Below are positions 61,001 through 64,000 of a stretch of 64,000 bases of DNA, in pieces (the first letter of the stretch is position 1; every line of letters starts with the position of its first letter). The notes beneath the pieces were generated by a model, which saw only the letters and a program-made list of their open reading frames with translations, was not told the DNA's origin and did no database searches. Both the position numbers and the translations under genes were made by a program. The DNA is from CALGKJ01 sp049322695. Lineage in GTDB: Bacteria > Bacillota > Clostridia > Lutisporales > Lutisporaceae. The DNA lies in contig JBMORW010000027.1 of assembly GCA_049322695.1 (NCBI GenBank), positions 221,508-285,507 on the forward strand, in the 5' to 3' direction.

Positions 61001-61831
61001 ATGAATATAAAACGAAGCAATATAACATCCATAATGACTTTAATATTGTCCCTGCTGGCATTATATGCAGCTCTTGCAGGGGTCTTGGATAAAAGCCTGT
61101 ACAGAGAGGTTTTCGAGGCAGGAACAATACATGAGCGCATTATTTGGGGCTCCATGGCACAGGACATAATATCCATTCCAATTGCGGCAATACTGGCACT
61201 GCTATCCGCAATGTCCCTTATACGACCCGGTGTAAAAAGGCTTACTCTGATAATAGGCTTGGCATGGTACTTCTTCTATGCCTACGGACTTTATACTGTT
61301 CAAGGGCAGTACACCCGCATATATCTTGTATATATCGCAATTTTCGGTTTATCCATATACAGTATGATTTTTGGATTGCTGAGCTTCAAAACTGCCGAGT
61401 TAGAGTATTATAAACTGCCCGGTATTCTGCGGATAACTGCTTCAGCTTTTTTAATCGTTATGGTCATAATGATGGTAACGGTCTGGGTTATAAGAATATC
61501 TCCTGACATAGCGGCACACATACCTGCACCTACCTATGGAGTTTATATACTGGATCTGAGCATGGTTTTCCCTGCCACCACCATAATAGCCATAATGCTG
61601 CTTCAGAAAAAACAGCTTGGAAGCATACTTGGTGCAATAGCACTACTTAAAGTATTCACACTTTGTTTTTCCTGGTTCTTCGGCGAGATTACCGGTCCTC
61701 TTGCCAAAATACCTATGAGTATTGATATGGCAGTAATATCAGGTACTTTATCCATAATAGGCCTTATAATATTCCTACCCTATTTTATAAAATTGAAAAG
61801 GAGCAGCAGCTATGAAAGCAGTAATACTTAA
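61001..61831 (+). CDS. Hypothetical membrane protein with about seven transmembrane helices
   Basis: 276 residues, strongly hydrophobic. Segments are at about 9-27, 53-70, 78-95, 103-124, 141-162, 175-200 and 235-262. An extracytoplasmic loop has HIPAPTYGVYILDL. No known family recognised. AGGAGGTAAAAACT precedes the ATG. It overlaps the next gene by 20 nt, and both oxidoreductases follow in one transcript, so it may be a membrane partner of them. Function unknown. Confidence 0.7.
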   Translation: MNIKRSNITSIMTLILSLLALYAALAGVLDKSLYREVFEAGTIHERIIWGSMAQDIISIPIAAILALLSAMSLIRPGVKRLTLIIGLAWYFFYAYGLYTVQGQYTRIYLVYIAIFGLSIYSMIFGLLSFKTAELEYYKLPGILRITASAFLIVMVIMMVTVWVIRISPDIAAHIPAPTYGVYILDLSMVFPATTIIAIMLLQKKQLGSILGAIALLKVFTLCFSWFFGEITGPLAKIPMSIDMAVISGTLSIIGLIIFLPYFIKLKRSSSYESSNT

Positions 61832-62366
61832 TGGCTTTGAAAATGAGAATTTCATATCACAGGCACTTAAAACGCAGCTGGAAGAAAAAACAGTCAGCAT
61901 TACATATTTCTTTTTAAAGGATATGGATATAAAGCCTTGCAGGTCCTGCGGTGCCTGTGGAATCAAATCACCGGGAAGATGTGTGATTAACGATGACATG
62001 CATACTATAATGAAAGGTATAGCTCAAAGCGATATATATATACTGCTTACACCTATAAGATTCGGAGGCTACTCCGCTCAGCTCAAAAGAGCATTGGACA
62101 GGACAATGCCATTGGGTATGCCTTTATACATCATTAGGGACGGACATATGCTCCACCCCATGAGATACGGCGATAAGAAGCTTATGGTTGTAGGTCTGCT
62201 TGAGCAGGAGCTGAAAGGGCAGGAGGAAAACTTCAGGCTGCTGGTAGAAAGAAATGCAATGAACCTGCTTTCTTCCTTCAATAGTTTTCTAATACTGAAG
62301 CCTTCAGACTCTACAACAAAAGTAGAGAATGACATATCTTTCATACTGAAGGAGGTGATAGGGTAA
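61812..62366 (+). CDS. Iron-sulfur flavoprotein-like NAD(P)H-dependent oxidoreductase
   Basis: 184-residue flavodoxin-fold protein. CRSCGACGIKSPGRC (Cx2Cx2Cx7C, about 39-53) fits the compact cluster motif of iron-sulfur flavoproteins of strict anaerobes (Isf) and is followed by VINDDM. SDIYILLTPIRFGGYSAQLK is the FMN-phosphate region. Its electron partner may be ferredoxin or O2 detoxification, as for Isf. AAAAGGAGCAGC precedes the ATG. It overlaps its neighbours on both sides. Confidence 0.82.
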   Translation: MKAVILNGFENENFISQALKTQLEEKTVSITYFFLKDMDIKPCRSCGACGIKSPGRCVINDDMHTIMKGIAQSDIYILLTPIRFGGYSAQLKRALDRTMPLGMPLYIIRDGHMLHPMRYGDKKLMVVGLLEQELKGQEENFRLLVERNAMNLLSSFNSFLILKPSDSTTKVENDISFILKEVIG

Positions 62367-63037
62367 TGAGCTGTAAAAATATTATGATATTCAACGGAAG
62401 CCCACGTAAAAAAGGAACTTCATATTCCTTTGCTAATGCGATAAAAAAGCTTGCAGAAGAAATGAACTGCAATGCAGATATATACCATATCATAGATTAT
62501 TCAGATGAAAAACTTGAGCTTGAGAGTCTTAGAGATTTACTAAACAAAAGCGATATAATATTACTGGCAGCTCCCATGTATTTCGATACCTTCCCCTATC
62601 CTGTAATATGGTTTTTCGAAAAGCTTATTGCAGAGTTTTATACCGAGCTGCAGGGAAAAAGCTTCTTTGCAGTCTGTCAGAACGGTTTTCCTGATATTAC
62701 TCTTTTTGAGCCTATGCTGGGCAGTTGTAAATGTTTTGCTGAAGCAGCCCATATGAAATGGCTAGGAGGACTTGCATATAGCGGCGGAGCAATAATAAAC
62801 GGAACTCCGGTGGAGGAATTAGGGGGCAGAGGAAAGAAAATAACGGCAGGCTTCAGATTAGCTTTGGAAGACGTACTACAGAATAACAAAATATCCTCCA
62901 ATGCCCAAGACATGATAACGATAAAAATCCCAAAACTACTGTATTATCCTCTTGCTGTGTTTCTGAACCATCGTGCGAAAGCTGCAGCACGCAATTCAGG
63001 CAGCAAAAACTTATATGCTAAGGTTTATCTGGATTAA
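62366..63037 (+). CDS. Flavodoxin-fold NAD(P)H-dependent oxidoreductase
   Basis: 223 residues. FNGSPRKKGTSYSFANAI at the N-terminus is the FMN-binding motif of NADPH-dependent FMN reductases, and LLAAPMYFDTFPYPVIWFFE is the second flavin loop. There is no Cys cluster as in its neighbour. The C-terminal 50 residues include a hydrophobic patch (LLYYPLAVFL). Its start overlaps the preceding stop by 1 nt (TAATG). Last gene of the three-gene operon. Confidence 0.82.
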   Translation: MSCKNIMIFNGSPRKKGTSYSFANAIKKLAEEMNCNADIYHIIDYSDEKLELESLRDLLNKSDIILLAAPMYFDTFPYPVIWFFEKLIAEFYTELQGKSFFAVCQNGFPDITLFEPMLGSCKCFAEAAHMKWLGGLAYSGGAIINGTPVEELGGRGKKITAGFRLALEDVLQNNKISSNAQDMITIKIPKLLYYPLAVFLNHRAKAAARNSGSKNLYAKVYLD

Positions 63038-63039
63038 AA

Positions 63040-63063
63040 AGAGCTTGCCCTTAGGCAAGCTCT
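63040..63063. terminator. Bidirectional intrinsic terminator
   Basis: Arms AGAGCTTGCC (63040-63049) and GGCAAGCTCT (63054-63063), 10 bp, between convergent genes. Confidence 0.75.
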
Positions 63064-63066
63064 CTA

Positions 63067-63681
63067 CTATTTCTTTTCTAGTATATAATCTATATATCCC
63101 AGCTTCACTTTTTCTCCATCATTCATAAAGCCTTCTCTTATTCTTCTTTCCTTAAAGATGACATCGAATCCCACAAAATAGCTTTCTGCCTCGTCAATGT
63201 CAAAATAGCTGTGAAGTATAGTCTCCCCTTCTTCATTCTGAATATACTCGCCTTCGCCTGCTTTTTCACCTTCTCCAAAACCCATATCATCAGTAGATAC
63301 AAAGTTTACAAAACAATAGCCTCCGGGCTTCAGTACCCTTCTAATCTCTCTCAGTGCTTCAGCTATTTCTTTTTTAGGCATATGGAATATCGAATTGTAG
63401 GAATAAGCAAAGCTGACAGATTGATCGTCGAGCATTATGCTTTTCATATCACCTTTAATAATATTAAGTTTTAAATTATTTTCTTCTTCATACTGCCTTG
63501 CTTTTTCCAGCTGTCTGTCATCAATGTCAATTCCATAGGTTTTATAGCCATATTCTGCAAACAGGGCCAAAGGCGGGCGCATTCCTCCTGCACCGCAATC
63601 CAGTACGCTTTTATCCAGTTCATGCTGATTGCAATAAAAAAGAAAGTTGTATAAAGGAACTTGTCTAAACGGATTTTTCAT
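63067..63681 (-). CDS. Class I SAM-dependent methyltransferase
   Basis: 204-residue methyltransferase. The AdoMet motif I is VLDCGAGGMRPPLALFAEYG and the following acidic strand YGIDIDDRQLEKAR; SFAYSYNSIFHM and RVLKPGGYCFVNF are later motifs of the UbiE/COQ5-like group. Substrate unknown. ATG at 63681 with GGGGGATAAATAC before it. It stands alone. Confidence 0.88.
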   Translation of the reverse strand: MKNPFRQVPLYNFLFYCNQHELDKSVLDCGAGGMRPPLALFAEYGYKTYGIDIDDRQLEKARQYEEENNLKLNIIKGDMKSIMLDDQSVSFAYSYNSIFHMPKKEIAEALREIRRVLKPGGYCFVNFVSTDDMGFGEGEKAGEGEYIQNEEGETILHSYFDIDEAESYFVGFDVIFKERRIREGFMNDGEKVKLGYIDYILEKK

Positions 63682-63781
63682 GTATTTATCCCCCTTAAAA
63701 ATGGTATCTTTATTTTAATAGAGCTGCAAGGATATAACAAGTCTATACTTTTTTTGTATTTTATGGTATAATTGATATGTA

Positions 63782-63814
63782 GAAAAGGTTTCTCCACATT
63801 GGAGAAACCTTTTC
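63782..63814 (-). terminator. Terminator of the SLH-domain gene
   Basis: Arms GAAAAGGTTTCTCC (63782-63795) and GGAGAAACCTTTTC (63801-63814), 14 bp, loop ACATT. On minus it follows the SLH gene by 15 nt. Confidence 0.75.
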
Positions 63815-63829
63815 AATATGCTATAATCC

Positions 63830-64000
63830 CTATTCTATTGCATATATAAATCTATCTATAATTTTTGCCGTTTCCTCTCTTGTAGTATATCCCCGTGGAT
63901 CAAACATATTTCCCGGTTTTCCTCCCATAATGCTCATTTTATTAACAAGCTTCACTGCATTATATGCGTAGGAACTGATTTTGCTCTTATCGTTAAATTC
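63830..64000 (-). CDS. S-layer homology (SLH) domain protein, C-terminal end
   Basis: The gene runs off the right edge; only the last 56 residues are here. The pattern ISSYAYNAVKLVNKMSIMGG, then FDPRGYTTREETAKIIDRF, is an SLH repeat (the TREE-type motif). SLH domains bind pyruvylated secondary wall polymer, so this is a cell-surface protein. The rest of its domains lie beyond the window. Stop codon TAG at 63832-63830. Confidence 0.85.
   Translation of the reverse strand, partial: EFNDKSKISSYAYNAVKLVNKMSIMGGKPGNMFDPRGYTTREETAKIIDRFIYAIE

Overview
The window is AT-rich DNA from a strictly anaerobic, fermentative member of the Clostridia (Firmicutes). I base this on an Rnf ferredoxin:NAD+ oxidoreductase, NuoE/NuoF-type hydrogenase partner subunits, a sensory-type [FeFe] hydrogenase, a DegS/DegU-like pair, DUF4321, DUF3189, DUF896 and YkuS families, strong AGGAGG ribosome binding sites and frequent TTG/GTG starts. 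The order NuoE, HATPase, small ferredoxin, NuoF is the one I associate with cellulolytic clostridia (Clostridium cluster III), but I cannot name a species. Most genes are on the minus strand. There are no rRNA genes, CRISPR arrays, complete insertion sequences or prophage.

Layout. 1-2.0 kb: start of mreB, radC, maf and a DUF4321 membrane protein. 2.2-7.3 kb: complete rnfCDGEAB operon behind a promoter whose -10 lies in a palindrome. 7.6-8.1 kb: DUF3189 gene. 8.2-11.5 kb: NADH-dehydrogenase module (NuoE, HATPase, 2Fe-2S protein, NuoF) with no catalytic HydA. 11.8-15.8 kb: a probable redox/H2-sensing module (PHP, two DRTGG-like proteins, RsbW-like kinase, sensory-type [FeFe] hydrogenase) followed by a SPOR-like protein. 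15.9-18.4 kb: lytic transglycosylase, GNAT, iron alcohol dehydrogenase. 18.7-25.2 kb: accessory-looking stretch with a solitary DNA methylase fused to a specificity domain, an atypical hemerythrin, a C45 hydrolase, a frameshifted AraC regulator, an APH-like kinase and tRNA-Leu(GAG). 25.5-31.0 kb: oligopeptide-binding lipoprotein, transglycosylase, coaE, polA. 31.2-33.4 kb: ECF sigma factor with its anti-sigma, behind an ECF-type promoter. 33.4-41.1 kb: membrane hydrolase, tRNA-Leu(CAA), CNNM/CorC protein, a small membrane-protein cluster, flavin reductase, TPR protein, AlbA_2 protein. 41.2-44.1 kb: two-component pair, CheW, DUF896 protein with a metal-binding-type tail. 44.2-47.6 kb: histidine degradation (cyclodeaminase, hutI, hutH; no hutU). 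47.9-56.7 kb: YgiQ, ThpR, DUF72, YkuS, M23 peptidase, bactofilin, galE, Y-family polymerase. 56.9-60.7 kb: Fur-box-controlled siderophore ABC importer. 61.0-64.0 kb: membrane protein with two flavodoxin-fold oxidoreductases, a methyltransferase and the end of an SLH-domain protein.

How it fits together. Rnf, the NuoEF module, the sensory hydrogenase, the alcohol dehydrogenase and the flavodoxin-fold enzymes all concern reduced ferredoxin, NAD(P)H and H2. Candidate redox operators lie in front of rnf and the flavodoxin operon. The most unusual items are the sensory hydrogenase module next to a HydA-less NuoEF operon, a family of GC-richer intergenic repeats built from TAGCTAG/CCAGTAG-like units at about five places, and the Cys/His-rich tail on the DUF896 protein. 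Start codons were moved from the longest ORF wherever a Shine-Dalgarno sequence overlapped the upstream start; each case is stated in its entry.
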